Positions 1-9,341 of a stretch of DNA of 64,000 bases are shown here, piece by piece. The position numbers and the translations under genes are program-made. The stretch spans positions 1 to 64,000 of the forward strand of contig DASRFA010000057.1 in NCBI GenBank assembly GCA_035651755.1, written 5' to 3'. Source of the stretch: DASRFA01 sp035651755. Its GTDB lineage: Bacteria > Desulfobacterota > Binatia > UBA12015. The notes under the pieces are model-generated. The model worked only from the letters and a program-made list of their open reading frames with translations. It was not told the origin of the DNA and did no database searches. The first letter of the stretch is position 1; each line of letters opens with the position of its first letter.

Positions 1-133
1 AGCCGTGTTTGCGGGCAAGCGAGCGACTGTCGAACGAGCGGGACAATCAATCGCGCCCACATTGATTCATGAGACAATTCGGCGCGCTCGGCGACCCGCG
101 AGCGAGACCCGGAGCGAGCGCCCGCACACACGG
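1..133. repeat. Long imperfect hairpin repeat, copy 1 (degenerate)
   Basis: The ends 1-16 (AGCCGTGTTTGCGGGC) and 118-133 are inverted repeats matching at 15 of 16 positions. An inner CGCGCC/GGCGCG pair brackets an apex containing TTCATGAGACAAT. The same apex and overall size (about 130 bp) occur in the two better-paired copies at 58656-58782 and 58971-59100. The element may extend left of the window. There is no coding potential, and its function is unknown. Confidence 0.6.
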
Positions 134-249
134 CTCCGGCGACGACAGGCAGCGAGTGGAGCGGCCGCATGCACCGCTCCGGCGTGTACCGGCACCGACG
201 AACGCGACGAGCGCACGCGACTCGCGAAAGCGCGATCGCGGGCGTCCCC

Positions 250-702
250 TCAGTCCATGGTCTCGGCGCGCTTCTGCACCTGCTCGAGGAGCTGCGCGCG
301 CCGCCGCGCGTCGACCTGCGTCTTCAGGCGCAGGTACAGCTCCTCCTTGTTCACCGGTTTCGCGAGGAACTCGCTCACGCCGAGGTTCATGCCGGTCGCG
401 CGCGTCTCCATGTCGTCGCGCGCCGTCAGCAGGATCACGGGGAGCGACGCGGTGCTGGAGGACTTCTTCAGCTCGCGGCACACGGCGAAGCCGTCCATGT
501 TCGGCATCATCACGTCGAGCAGGATGACGTCGACCTCGTGCGACCGCAGTCGGTCGAGCGCGGCTTGCCCGCCGTCGGCGAGGACGACGTTGTATCCCTT
601 GCGCTCGAGGAGGTGGCTCAGCAGCCGCCGGGAATCCTCGTCGTCGTCGACGACGAGAACCCGTCCTTGGGCGCTCGCAGCTCCGCTGTTCTCCGCCATC
701 AT
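250..702 (-). CDS. CheY-like single-domain response regulator
   Basis: A 150-residue receiver domain and nothing else. The N-terminal acidic pair is in LVVDDDEDSRR, the phospho-acceptor Asp is in ILLDVMMPNMDGF, and the conserved Lys is in LAKPVNKEEL. The start is taken at the first of two tandem ATGs (702), with AAGG about 10 bases upstream. An in-frame ATG at 750 would overlap the upstream gene. It lies 10 bp after the sigma-54 activator on the same strand, so the two are probably co-transcribed. It carries no output domain, so it likely signals by protein contact, either at the flagellar switch or on the activator. No CheA or other chemotaxis genes are in the window, and the kinase partner is unknown. 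Confidence 0.85.
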   Translation of the reverse strand: MMAENSGAASAQGRVLVVDDDEDSRRLLSHLLERKGYNVVLADGGQAALDRLRSHEVDVILLDVMMPNMDGFAVCRELKKSSSTASLPVILLTARDDMETRATGMNLGVSEFLAKPVNKEELYLRLKTQVDARRRAQLLEQVQKRAETMD

Positions 703-712
703 GGCACCAACC

Positions 713-1798
<1,086 letters not shown>

Positions 1799-1891
1799 AC
1801 GTGCAAACCCCGTCGCCGGTTCGGGATGCCACCCGTTCGTTCTCTATGGAGTGTCGAACGGCGCTCTGCGGATCTTTAGGACGAAGCGCCA

Positions 1892-1911
1892 AAAACTTGG
1901 CGCGCCAAGAA
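1892..1911 (-). terminator. Probable terminator of the radical SAM/glycosyltransferase operon
   Basis: Read on the minus strand, the 14-bp palindrome CTTGGCGCGCCAAG is followed directly by TTTTT. It lies about 80 bp past the stop of the fusion gene at 1990. The stem is short (5 bp with a CGCG loop), so strength is uncertain. The rest of the 1799-1989 gap shows no clear promoter for the activator gene. Confidence 0.45.
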
Positions 1912-1989
1912 ATCGGCGATGGCCGCGGCGCGCTCTCCGCGACCTCGCAAGTGCGCTAGCGGCGGCGCGGCGCGCCCGGCGTTTCGGTC

Positions 1990-4900
1990 CTAAGCGATGC
2001 GCGCTTCGGTCGCCACGCCCCCGGCGAGGCGAGCGGCGTCGCCGTGGAGAGCGACGAGCTCGCGCACGAAGCGGGGCGAGAGATGGGGGACGCCCGCCTT
2101 GTCGCAGATCTTGCTCGCCCAGTGGAGGACGACGACGTCGCGCGGCCACGCTTCGGGCGCCTCCAGGAGCGCGCGCAGCGCGGCCAGTTCGTGGCGCTGA
2201 GCGGCTTCCTGGGCGCTCGCCACGATCTGCCAGCGCCCGCGCTCCACGGGGTCGTCGAGCGTGCGCAGGACGAGCTGGATCCCGGTCGGCGACGCTGACC
2301 CCAGGCAGGCGAAGCCGTCCCGGACGTAGATCGCGTCGTCGTCCGCGAGCCACCAGTACGATCCCCAGCGCTCGCGGAGCCGGCGCGCGTTGTCCGCATC
2401 GTGGTCCTTCCTCCCCGGCGACTGGCTCTCGAGGTGGATCAGGACGCTCTCCGGTTGATAGACGACGACGCCGCCGCGCTCGCGGATCTTCAAGCACAGG
2501 TCGACGTCCTCGAAGCCGTTCCGGTAGCCCTCGTAGAAGCCGCCGACCGCTTCGAAGCAGTCGGGTCGCACCAGCATGCACGCCCCGGTCACGACCTGGA
2601 ACTCGCGACGCCTGCTGACGCACGGGGCGTCCGCCGGGAAGCAGCGATAGATGTGGTACGGCATCATGACGGCGCGGCTGAAGGCGACACCGGCGTGCTG
2701 GATCGTCCCGTCGGGATAGAGCAGCTTGCTGCCGACGACCGCGACCTCGGGATGCTCGTCGGCGTCGCGCACCAGCGCGGACAGCCAGCCCGGACGCGGG
2801 ATCGTGTCGTTGTTCAGGAACACGACGTATCGCCCGGTCGCGACCTGCGCTCCCTGGTTGCAGGCGCGCGCGAAGCCCAGGTTCTCCGGATTGCGGAGGA
2901 TGCGCACGTCGCCGCCGAGCGCATCGAGCACCTCGCGCGTCCCGTCGGTCGAGCCGTTGTCGACGAGGATCACCTCGAACGTCGCGCCGTCGGTCACCTG
3001 TGCGAGGTGCTCGAGGCACTGCCGCGTCAATTCCGCCTTGTTGAAGAGCGGGATGACGATCGACGCGTCGAACCGCTCCTCCGAAGCATGAGCCGCCGGG
3101 GCGCGCCGCGCGGCGGCGCGCTCGGCATCGAGCGCCTCGCGGATGCCGCACAGGTACGCGAGGTCGAGGACGTGGCGGTAGAGGGGGTGGAGGATCGTTC
3201 GGACGTAGTACGTCTCGAACGTCTCCTGGGCGCCGAGGTAGAGCGTCGCGAGCTTGCTCCGGTCGGGGCGTTCCGCTTCCTCGGCCGCCGCCAGCGCGCG
3301 ATCGAGGAGCTCCGGAGCGAGCCCCGGGCCGAGCCGCTCCGCTTCCGACACGCGGAGGGCGTGGGTGTGCTCCGGGTGCTTCCGCGCATACACGACCGCC
3401 ATCCTTCCGGCCGAGCGCTGCCGGCGCGCGAAGCGCGCGACGTCGACGGGGTGGTGATGGTAGGTCAGCGCGCTCGGCTCGTAGCGGAGGCGGAGGCCCT
3501 GCTTCTCGAGGCGATAGCCGAGCTCGGTGTCGTCGTAGGCCGCCTCGACGAAGTCCTCGTCGAAGATGACCGCCTGCCGGAGGAGCAGCGAGCGCTTCAG
3601 CGACACGTTGCTCGAGTAGAAGACGCGATGCGACGCGACGCCGTCCGCGATCGTGTGGAACGAGAACTGCTGCCCGCCCGCGGGCGAGACGATCAGCTCC
3701 ATGAAGGGCGTCACCTCCAGCTCCGGCGACCAGTCGATGTGCCCGAGGACCGCGGCGAGCTCGTCGGGGTTCCGCTCGTGGAACCGCAGGTGGGTCTCGA
3801 CGAGCCCGGGGCCGGGGATCATGTCGTCGCCCGTCAAGAGGACGATCGGAGCACGCGCCGAGCGGATCCCGACGTTCCGCGCGGCGTTGGCGCCGAGGTG
3901 CGGCTGGCGGAGGAGGCGAACGGCGCCGCCGCGCCAGGCCTCGACCATCGCCGCCGTGTCGTCGCTCGAGCCGTCGTCGACGACGATGACCTCGAAGCGA
4001 TCGGGGTCGACCGTCTGGGACGCGAACGCGAGCAGCGTCTTCCGGAGGATGTCGCGCCGGTCGTGCGTCGGAATGACGACGCTCAGCTCCGGTCGCGGGC
4101 CGTCGTCTTCGTCCCTCGCGTCCGCGATCCGCGCCTCGCGCTCGCGAGCGAGCGCGTCCGCGACGGCGCGCAGCCGCGCGATCGGCTCGTCGAGCCGATA
4201 CGCCCACTGGATCGCCGCCCGGTAGTGGCGCTCGGCGATGTCGTCGAGCGCGGGACGCGGGATCTGGCCCGCGCGCCGCTCGCGCGCGATCTCGAACGCC
4301 TCCTCCAGCATCCGCCTTCCGATCGCCAGCTCCTCGCGCGACAGGTTCGGCGTGTGCATCGGGACCTGGTGACCGCCCCATGCCTTCCAGTCGTGCGCGT
4401 CGATCCAGCCCTCGGCGACGGCCTGCTCGTGGAGCGGCGTCCCGGGGTACGGCGTGATCGTCGTCACGCCGATCGTGTCGGGGTCGTGGCGCACGATGAG
4501 GTCGTAGGTGTCGACGATCGACTGGCGCGTGTCGGTCGGCAGGCCGGCGATGAGGAGGAAGTGGAGGCGGATGCCGAGCCGGCGCGTCGCCTCGCGCACC
4601 GCGGAGAGCCTGGACGTCGTGAGGCCGCGCTTCCCTTCGCGCAGGCGCATCGTGTCCTCGTCGCCGGTCTCGATGCCGACCAGGATGTGGCTGCAGCCGG
4701 CCGCGCGCATCCTCGCGAGGAGCGGCTCGGAGAGGCAGTCGACGCGAGTCTCGCACGCCCAGTCGATCGACCAGCCCGCCGCGACGATCCCGTCGCAGAT
4801 CTCGGTGGTGCGCTCCTCGCTCAGCGTGAAGGTCGCGTCGCGGAAGTAGACCTTGCGGACGCCGAGCCCTTCGACGATCGATCGCAGCTCCGCGAGCACG

Positions 4901-5613
4901 CGGGGCGCGCTCTGCGCACGCCACTTGACCCCCTCGACGAGCGGGTAGGGGCAGTAGTAGCCGCACGGATACGGGCATCCGCGGCTCGTCTGCAGGGTCG
5001 CAACCGGGCCGCCGAGGAGCGGGTAGCGGTAGCGGTCGACCGGGAGCAGGTCGCGCGCCGCGATCGGGAGCGCGTCGACGTCGGCGACCGGCTCGCCGGC
5101 GTCGAACCCGAGGGACGGCGGCTCGCCCGGCGCGGCGGCCGGATCGAGCCACGCGCAGCCGGAGCGATGGCGTCCGCGCACGAGCTCGACGATCGAGAGG
5201 TCGGCCTCGCCGTGCACGACGAGATCGGCGCCGCTCCGCTCGAGGAGCGTCCGAAGGAGCGCGCGATCGCGCAGCAGCGTCTTTGCGAAGACGCGCGCAC
5301 CCGGAAGGCGGCGCCGGAGCTCTGCGAGGAACGCCGCGTCGCGCTCGAGCGTCGGCAGCGACACGGTCGCGACGACCACGTCCCAGGCGGTCGCGGCGAG
5401 CCGGTCGCACGTCGCGCCCTCGTCGAGCGCGAGCGGATCGGCGTCCACGATAGCGACCTCGACGCCGGCGGCGCGCAGGCTCGCCGCCATGGTGGCGAGG
5501 TCGAGCGGCATGAGCAGCATGTCGGGGCCGCCGTCGAAGCCGAGGCCGCCCGCCATCGACCGGCTGACGGCATGCCCCGCGAGGGACGGCGTGTTGATCA
5601 GTGCGACGCGCAC
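1990..5613 (-). CDS. B12-binding radical SAM / GT2 / GT2 four-domain fusion
   Basis: A single 1207-residue open frame with no internal stop. Residues ~1-150 are a cobalamin-binding-like domain. Residues ~190-420 are a radical SAM domain whose cysteines (C213, C217, C221) lie in RGCPYPCGYYCPYP, a CX3CX3C spacing instead of the usual CX3CX2C. Residues ~505-740 are a first family-2 glycosyltransferase (ELSVVIPTHDRR, VVDDGSSD, TGDDM). Residues ~845-1090 are a second GT2 (ASIVIPLFNKAELTRQ, VDNGSTDGT, FLNNDTIP). The C-terminal ~110 residues are unassigned. The GTG start at 5613 has GGAGGGA upstream, and the gene overlaps the preceding radical SAM gene by 16 bp. It probably builds and modifies a glycan; a link to flagellin glycosylation is inferred from its position next to fliC. 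Substrate unknown. Confidence 0.8.
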   Translation of the reverse strand: MRVALINTPSLAGHAVSRSMAGGLGFDGGPDMLLMPLDLATMAASLRAAGVEVAIVDADPLALDEGATCDRLAATAWDVVVATVSLPTLERDAAFLAELRRRLPGARVFAKTLLRDRALLRTLLERSGADLVVHGEADLSIVELVRGRHRSGCAWLDPAAAPGEPPSLGFDAGEPVADVDALPIAARDLLPVDRYRYPLLGGPVATLQTSRGCPYPCGYYCPYPLVEGVKWRAQSAPRVLAELRSIVEGLGVRKVYFRDATFTLSEERTTEICDGIVAAGWSIDWACETRVDCLSEPLLARMRAAGCSHILVGIETGDEDTMRLREGKRGLTTSRLSAVREATRRLGIRLHFLLIAGLPTDTRQSIVDTYDLIVRHDPDTIGVTTITPYPGTPLHEQAVAEGWIDAHDWKAWGGHQVPMHTPNLSREELAIGRRMLEEAFEIARERRAGQIPRPALDDIAERHYRAAIQWAYRLDEPIARLRAVADALAREREARIADARDEDDGPRPELSVVIPTHDRRDILRKTLLAFASQTVDPDRFEVIVVDDGSSDDTAAMVEAWRGGAVRLLRQPHLGANAARNVGIRSARAPIVLLTGDDMIPGPGLVETHLRFHERNPDELAAVLGHIDWSPELEVTPFMELIVSPAGGQQFSFHTIADGVASHRVFYSSNVSLKRSLLLRQAVIFDEDFVEAAYDDTELGYRLEKQGLRLRYEPSALTYHHHPVDVARFARRQRSAGRMAVVYARKHPEHTHALRVSEAERLGPGLAPELLDRALAAAEEAERPDRSKLATLYLGAQETFETYYVRTILHPLYRHVLDLAYLCGIREALDAERAAARRAPAAHASEERFDASIVIPLFNKAELTRQCLEHLAQVTDGATFEVILVDNGSTDGTREVLDALGGDVRILRNPENLGFARACNQGAQVATGRYVVFLNNDTIPRPGWLSALVRDADEHPEVAVVGSKLLYPDGTIQHAGVAFSRAVMMPYHIYRCFPADAPCVSRRREFQVVTGACMLVRPDCFEAVGGFYEGYRNGFEDVDLCLKIRERGGVVVYQPESVLIHLESQSPGRKDHDADNARRLRERWGSYWWLADDDAIYVRDGFACLGSASPTGIQLVLRTLDDPVERGRWQIVASAQEAAQRHELAALRALLEAPEAWPRDVVVLHWASKICDKAGVPHLSPRFVRELVALHGDAARLAGGVATEARIA

Positions 5614-6959
5614 GCGAGATCTCCCTCCGGCGGCGCCGGCGCCCGTCCGCGCCCGGGCGCGGCCGCGAGCGCGGCGAGATCGCTCTCCGAGCCGCCGCTC
5701 TGCGCGAGCGCGATCGCGGCCGCGAGCCAGCCGTAGTCGACGCCGGCGATCTTCCCCTGGTTGGGCGTCCGGCACGATCCCTCGTAGGGATCGACGATCG
5801 CGAGCCCCATGCGCTCGACCTCGCCGGCGATGTCGCTGCCCGGCGTCGGCGTGAAGTAGCTCGCGCTCAGGTGGTCGGGCTGGATGCGCCAAACCATCCG
5901 CACCGTGTCGATCACCTCGGCGCGCGTCTCGGTCGGCGCGCCGAACATGACGTTCGCCCAGATGCGGACGCCGTGGCGGCGGCAGATGTCGGCTGCCCGC
6001 ACGTTCTCCTCGACCGTCGTCTCCTTCTGGAAGAGATCGAGGATGCGCTGGCTTCCGCTCTCGAAGCCGATCATCGCCCAGGCGAGGCCGCTCTCCGCCA
6101 TGAGCCCGACGACGTCGGGATACTTGCAGATGAGGTCCGCGCGCATCTGGCAGATGTAGGGCTCGCTGAGGCCGGCATCGCGGTAGCGCGCGCAGAACTC
6201 GCGGTTCCAGCGGTGGTTGATGAAGAAGAGGTCGTCGTGCGCCATCCAGCTGCGAAAGCCGAAGCGCGCCTTCAGCGCGCACAGCTCGTCGACGACGTTC
6301 TCCGGGCTTCGCAGCTTGATCTTGTTGCCGAAGACGGTCCGCTCCGCGGGCTGGCAGAAGTTGCACTTGAACGGGCAGCCGCGGCCCGCGTTGGTGGTGA
6401 CGAACGGCGTCGGCAGGCCCGGCGCCATCGGCACCGCCAGCTCGCCCGCGGGATCGAAGAGATCGCGGTCGACCCACGGGATCCGGTCGAGGTCCGGACC
6501 TTCGCCTGCGATCAGCCGCTCCGCCGGCCGGCCGGCGGCGAGGTCGTCGAGGAGCTTCGGGAAGCTGATCTCGGCTTCGCGCGTGACGACGTGGTCGATC
6601 AGGCGGTTCGCGAGGACCTGCGGCGTCTGGAGCGTCGCGTGCACGCCGCCCAGGACGACGATCGCGTCCTCGCGCTCCTCCTTCAGGATGCGGATCGCGC
6701 GGGCGGCGTCGGGGTAGTGGAGGCTCCAGCTGGTGATGCCGAAGACGCGCGCCGGCCGCGCTCGGACCTCGTCGCGGAAATGGTCCCAGCCGCGGAGCGC
6801 GCGCAGGTCGATCAGGTCGGTCGTGTGGCCGCGCGCCTTCGCGGAAGCGCTGATGGAGGCGAGGCCGTGGTCGATGAAGTTCGCGTCGACCGTCGCCTTC
6901 TTCCGGAAGCTGTCGAATCCGGGAAGCGCGATGCCCGGGAAGATCAAGGTCACGTGCAT
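5598..6959 (-). CDS. B12-binding-domain radical SAM protein
   Basis: 453 residues. The N-terminal B12-binding-like part (~1-150) contains the VFGITSWSLHYPDAARA and VVLGGVHATLQTP segments. The radical SAM domain follows, with a canonical CX3CX2C cluster motif in GRGCPFKCNFC. The ATG at 6959 is preceded by AAGGAG. It overlaps the SDR gene upstream by 10 bp and the fusion gene downstream by 16 bp, so translation is probably coupled. Members of this class catalyse methyl transfers or rearrangements on lipids, cofactors or sugars. Context with an epimerase and GT2 domains suggests a sugar substrate, which is an inference. Confidence 0.8.
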   Translation of the reverse strand: MHVTLIFPGIALPGFDSFRKKATVDANFIDHGLASISASAKARGHTTDLIDLRALRGWDHFRDEVRARPARVFGITSWSLHYPDAARAIRILKEEREDAIVVLGGVHATLQTPQVLANRLIDHVVTREAEISFPKLLDDLAAGRPAERLIAGEGPDLDRIPWVDRDLFDPAGELAVPMAPGLPTPFVTTNAGRGCPFKCNFCQPAERTVFGNKIKLRSPENVVDELCALKARFGFRSWMAHDDLFFINHRWNREFCARYRDAGLSEPYICQMRADLICKYPDVVGLMAESGLAWAMIGFESGSQRILDLFQKETTVEENVRAADICRRHGVRIWANVMFGAPTETRAEVIDTVRMVWRIQPDHLSASYFTPTPGSDIAGEVERMGLAIVDPYEGSCRTPNQGKIAGVDYGWLAAAIALAQSGGSESDLAALAAAPGRGRAPAPPEGDLACASH

Positions 6960-7996
6960 GCGATGACTCCTTGCGGGCGCGCCGGTGGGACGACTGGTGC
7001 GAGCGCGCCGCTCTCGCAGAGCCACGCGAGCGTCGCCGCGAGCCCGCGCGCGAGCGGGACGCGCGCCCACGGTCCGATCTCGCCGCGGAGGCGGCTCGCG
7101 TCGTGGACGCGGTGCAGCCGCTCGGGCCCCGCCAGGCGGAAGTAGGCGAGGTCGGGATCGATCGTGCGCGCGTCCGGCGCCACCGTCGCGCCCCTCTCGA
7201 TCGCCGCGAGCTCCGGCTCGCAGCCGATGAGCGTCGCGAGCTCGCGCAGGAGATCCGCGATCGTCACCGCCTGGTCGCCCGGGACGGCGTACGTCCCGGA
7301 CGGGCGCGCCTCGAGGACGCGCAGGAGCGCGCGCACGAGGTCGTCGACGTAGAGCGGCTGCAGCCGAGATCGCCGGATGTCGGGGAGAATTGGCGCGAGG
7401 GGCGCGGCGCCGACGAGGCCCAGGACGGCCGCGCGAACCAGCCACGGGCTCCCCGGCCCGTAGGTGTTTCCGATGCGAAGCACCGCGACGCCTCGCCCGG
7501 TCGAACGCGACCAGGCGCGCGCGATCTCCTCGCTCGCGAGCTTGCTCGCGCCGTACGGCGTCACGGGATCGCAGGCGTCGTCGTCGCCGAGCGGGATCGC
7601 CGCGAGGGCCGCCGGCCCTTGCGCCTCGATGCTGCTCGCGTGGACGACGTACTCGACGCCGAGCTTCTCGGCGGCGTCGAGCGCGCGCCGGGTGCCTTCG
7701 AGGTTGGTCGCGATCAGCCGCTCGCCGGCGACCGAGACGTCGGCGGCGAGATGACACAGGACCGCCGCCGGCGACAGGTTGGCGATCGCGGAAGCGAACC
7801 CCTCGTCCGCGACGTCGCCCGCGACGACCGTCGCGCCCTGCGCGGCGAGCGCGCGTGCGCTCGGTCGCGCGACGTGGCGCGTGACGACGCTGACGCGCGC
7901 GCCCGAGGACAGCAGAGCGCGGCACAGGCGGAACCCGATGAACCCGGCGCCGCCCGTCACCACGACGTGTGCTCGTGCGATCGTCCTTCCCCCCAC
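6950..7996 (-). CDS. NAD-dependent epimerase/dehydratase (extended SDR)
   Basis: 348 residues. The Rossmann NAD-binding motif TGGAGFIG is near the N-terminus, HLAADVSV follows, and the catalytic Tyr and Lys are in YGASKLASEE, with NTYGPG further on, as in extended SDR sugar-nucleotide epimerases. GTG 7996 is chosen because AGGAG sits five bases upstream; the frame is open further but without a good ribosome-binding site. It is the first gene of the minus-strand operon running to 1990, divergent from fliC. It may act on a nucleotide sugar or a related 3-beta-hydroxy substrate. Confidence 0.8.
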   Translation of the reverse strand: MGGRTIARAHVVVTGGAGFIGFRLCRALLSSGARVSVVTRHVARPSARALAAQGATVVAGDVADEGFASAIANLSPAAVLCHLAADVSVAGERLIATNLEGTRRALDAAEKLGVEYVVHASSIEAQGPAALAAIPLGDDDACDPVTPYGASKLASEEIARAWSRSTGRGVAVLRIGNTYGPGSPWLVRAAVLGLVGAAPLAPILPDIRRSRLQPLYVDDLVRALLRVLEARPSGTYAVPGDQAVTIADLLRELATLIGCEPELAAIERGATVAPDARTIDPDLAYFRLAGPERLHRVHDASRLRGEIGPWARVPLARGLAATLAWLCESGALAPVVPPARPQGVIACT

Positions 7997-8309
7997 CGCG
8001 TCTCCTCTCGCGCCGCCCGCTCGCCGAGCGGGCGGGCACTCCGGCCCCGGGTCGCGCAATCAACGCGCGTGCCGTCGGCGCTGCCGGAGCGTGTGCGCGA
8101 AACCGCTCGCTTTTCCTGGCGCCCGCTCGCCGCGCCCGTTCGCCGTCGCGGCAAGAAGCGCCGCGCGGCCGGCAGATTGTGTCCGGCGAGCGCGCCGCGG
8201 CGGGCGCGCGAACCGCCGGCGAGCCGCCGGTCGCTGCGTCACACGCCTTGTGTCCTGCTCCGATGCGTACGGCGCTCGAGCGCGACGGGCAGGCAGATGC
8301 TCGCGGCTC

Positions 8310-8336
8310 TCAAGTTTCCGAAGTCGCGGCACGAGT
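8310..8336 (+). promoter_or_regulatory. Sigma-28 (FliA) promoter candidate for fliC
   Basis: TCAAGTTT, 11 bases, then GCACGAGT. The -35 is one mismatch from the enterobacterial TAAAGTTT. The -10 GCACGAGT recurs exactly in the motA promoter at 58124-58150, and the -35 recurs exactly before flgM (48454). Flagellin is the classic FliA target, and fliA is in this window. The predicted leader is about 100 nt. Confidence 0.55.
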
Positions 8337-8342
8337 TCCGCA
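8327..8342 (+). promoter_or_regulatory. Sigma-54 promoter candidate for fliC
   Basis: CGGCACGAGTTCCGCA has GG and GC separated by exactly 10 bases and a full GGCACG -24 box; TT is replaced by CC at -12. It overlaps the -10 of the sigma-28 candidate, so only one polymerase form could bind at a time. Confidence 0.5.
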
Positions 8343-8446
8343 CGACGGCGGAACACGAGGCGAGCCGAGGGGGCGAGCCGGTTCCGGAAACAGCACGGGG
8401 ACGACACGGAAGTCGGAGCCCGCACAAGGAGCAGGGAGGAAACGAA

Positions 8447-9268
8447 ATGGCTCTGAACATCTACACGAACGTGGCGTCGCTCAACACGCAGCGGCAGTTG
8501 GAGGTGAGCTCCAGCGCCCTCAACCGATCGCTCGAGCGACTCGCATCGGGTCTGCGGATCAACTCGGCGGCGGACGACGCCGCCGGCCTCGCGATCGCCG
8601 ACCGGCTGCGCGCCGACGTCCGGGTCGCGAGCCAGGCGATCCGCAACGCGAACGACGGCATCAGCGCGATCTCGATCGGTGAGAAGGCGCTCGGAAAGGT
8701 CGGCGACATCTTGACGCGCCTTTCGGAGCTGTCCTCGCAGTCGTCGTCGGGCCTGGTGAACGCGACCCAGCGCAGCGCCATCCAGGAGGAGTTCACGGCG
8801 CTCGTGTCCGAGATCGACCGGATCTCGACCACGACGACCTTCAACGGCGTGAACCTGCTGTCGGCGGGCACGACGGTCGAGCTCCAGGTCGGCCTCGACG
8901 GCACGACGAACAGCCGGATCTCGTTCTCCACGATCGACGGCAGCTCGAGCGGCGTCGGCCTCTCCAACGTGTCGGTGTCGACGGCGGCGGCGGCTCAGTC
9001 GGCCCTCGGGCAGATCAGCTCGGCGATCGCGACGATCGCGACCCGCCGCGGCACGCTGGGCTCGATCGAGAGCCGGCTCAACACCACGATCCAGAACCTC
9101 CGGGTCGCCCGTGAGAACTTCTCGGCCGCCGAGTCGCGCATCCGCGATGCCGACGTCGCCGAGGAGACCGCGAACCTGACCCGCACGACCATCCTCCAGC
9201 AGACCGGCGTCGCGGTCCTCGCGCAGGCCAACCAGCAGCCCTCGCTGGCCCTGCAGCTGCTTCGGTAA
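8447..9268 (+). CDS. fliC: Flagellin
   Basis: 273 residues, the filament subunit. It has the canonical conserved N-terminus (MALNIYTNVASLNTQRQL, then LASGLRINSAADDAAGLAIA) and C-terminus (AESRIRDADVAEETANLTR, ending in SLALQLLR), separated by a short variable segment, so it is a minimal D0-D1-type flagellin without a large D2/D3. GGGAGGAAACGAA precedes the ATG. It is exported by the flagellar type III apparatus. The FliS chaperone, FlaG and FliD are directly downstream. Glycosyltransferases on both sides suggest modification of Ser/Thr-rich surface segments such as STTTTF and SSQSSSG. Confidence 0.97.
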   Translation: MALNIYTNVASLNTQRQLEVSSSALNRSLERLASGLRINSAADDAAGLAIADRLRADVRVASQAIRNANDGISAISIGEKALGKVGDILTRLSELSSQSSSGLVNATQRSAIQEEFTALVSEIDRISTTTTFNGVNLLSAGTTVELQVGLDGTTNSRISFSTIDGSSSGVGLSNVSVSTAAAAQSALGQISSAIATIATRRGTLGSIESRLNTTIQNLRVARENFSAAESRIRDADVAEETANLTRTTILQQTGVAVLAQANQQPSLALQLLR

Positions 9269-9296
9269 GCGGCGCTCGACGCTCGCTCACGTCGGG

Positions 9297-9316
9297 GCGC
9301 GGGCGCGTGCCCGCGC
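9297..9316 (+). terminator. Hairpin after fliC, partial terminator or stabiliser
   Basis: GCGCGGGC, GCGT loop, GCCCGCGC: a perfect 8-bp stem 28 bp past the fliC stop with no T-tract. It probably stabilises the fliC message or reduces read-through into flaG and fliD. Confidence 0.5.
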
Positions 9317-9341
9317 TCCGGCGTGACGACCGGAGGACGAC

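Larger units (their letters stand above)
7997..8446. promoter_or_regulatory. Divergent intergenic region between the SDR operon and fliC
   Basis: About 450 bp without a credible gene. The perfect 10-bp-stem hairpin CCGCCCGCTC/GAGCGGGCGG at 8023-8045 falls in the probable leader of the minus-strand operon. GGCAGATTGTGTCCGGCGAG at 8171-8190 weakly resembles the sites found upstream of the other sigma-54 promoters. The overlapping sigma-28 and sigma-54 promoter candidates of fliC are at 8310-8342. No convincing promoter for the minus operon was found. Confidence 0.5.

Noticed and set aside
1799..1989. Sigma-28 or sigma-54 promoter for the FleQ-like activator
   Set aside because: CCAAGTTT is present on the minus strand, but no matching -10 lies 11 bases on, and no GG-N10-GC was found.
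1844..5410. Alternative minus-strand frame of nearly 1200 codons overlapping the fusion gene
   Set aside because: Arg/Ala/Gly-rich sequence without family motifs; the +1 frame carries all recognisable domains.
2401..5736. Very long plus-strand open frame opposite the radical SAM/GT2 fusion
   Set aside because: It is antisense to a protein with clear B12/radical SAM/GT2 motifs. Its own composition (Arg/Asp/Val/Leu-rich) is that expected of the opposite strand in very G+C-rich DNA.
8090..8120. Sigma-54-like sequence on the minus strand for the SDR operon (GGCACG then TTGATTGC)
   Set aside because: The GG and GC are 14 bases apart instead of 10.
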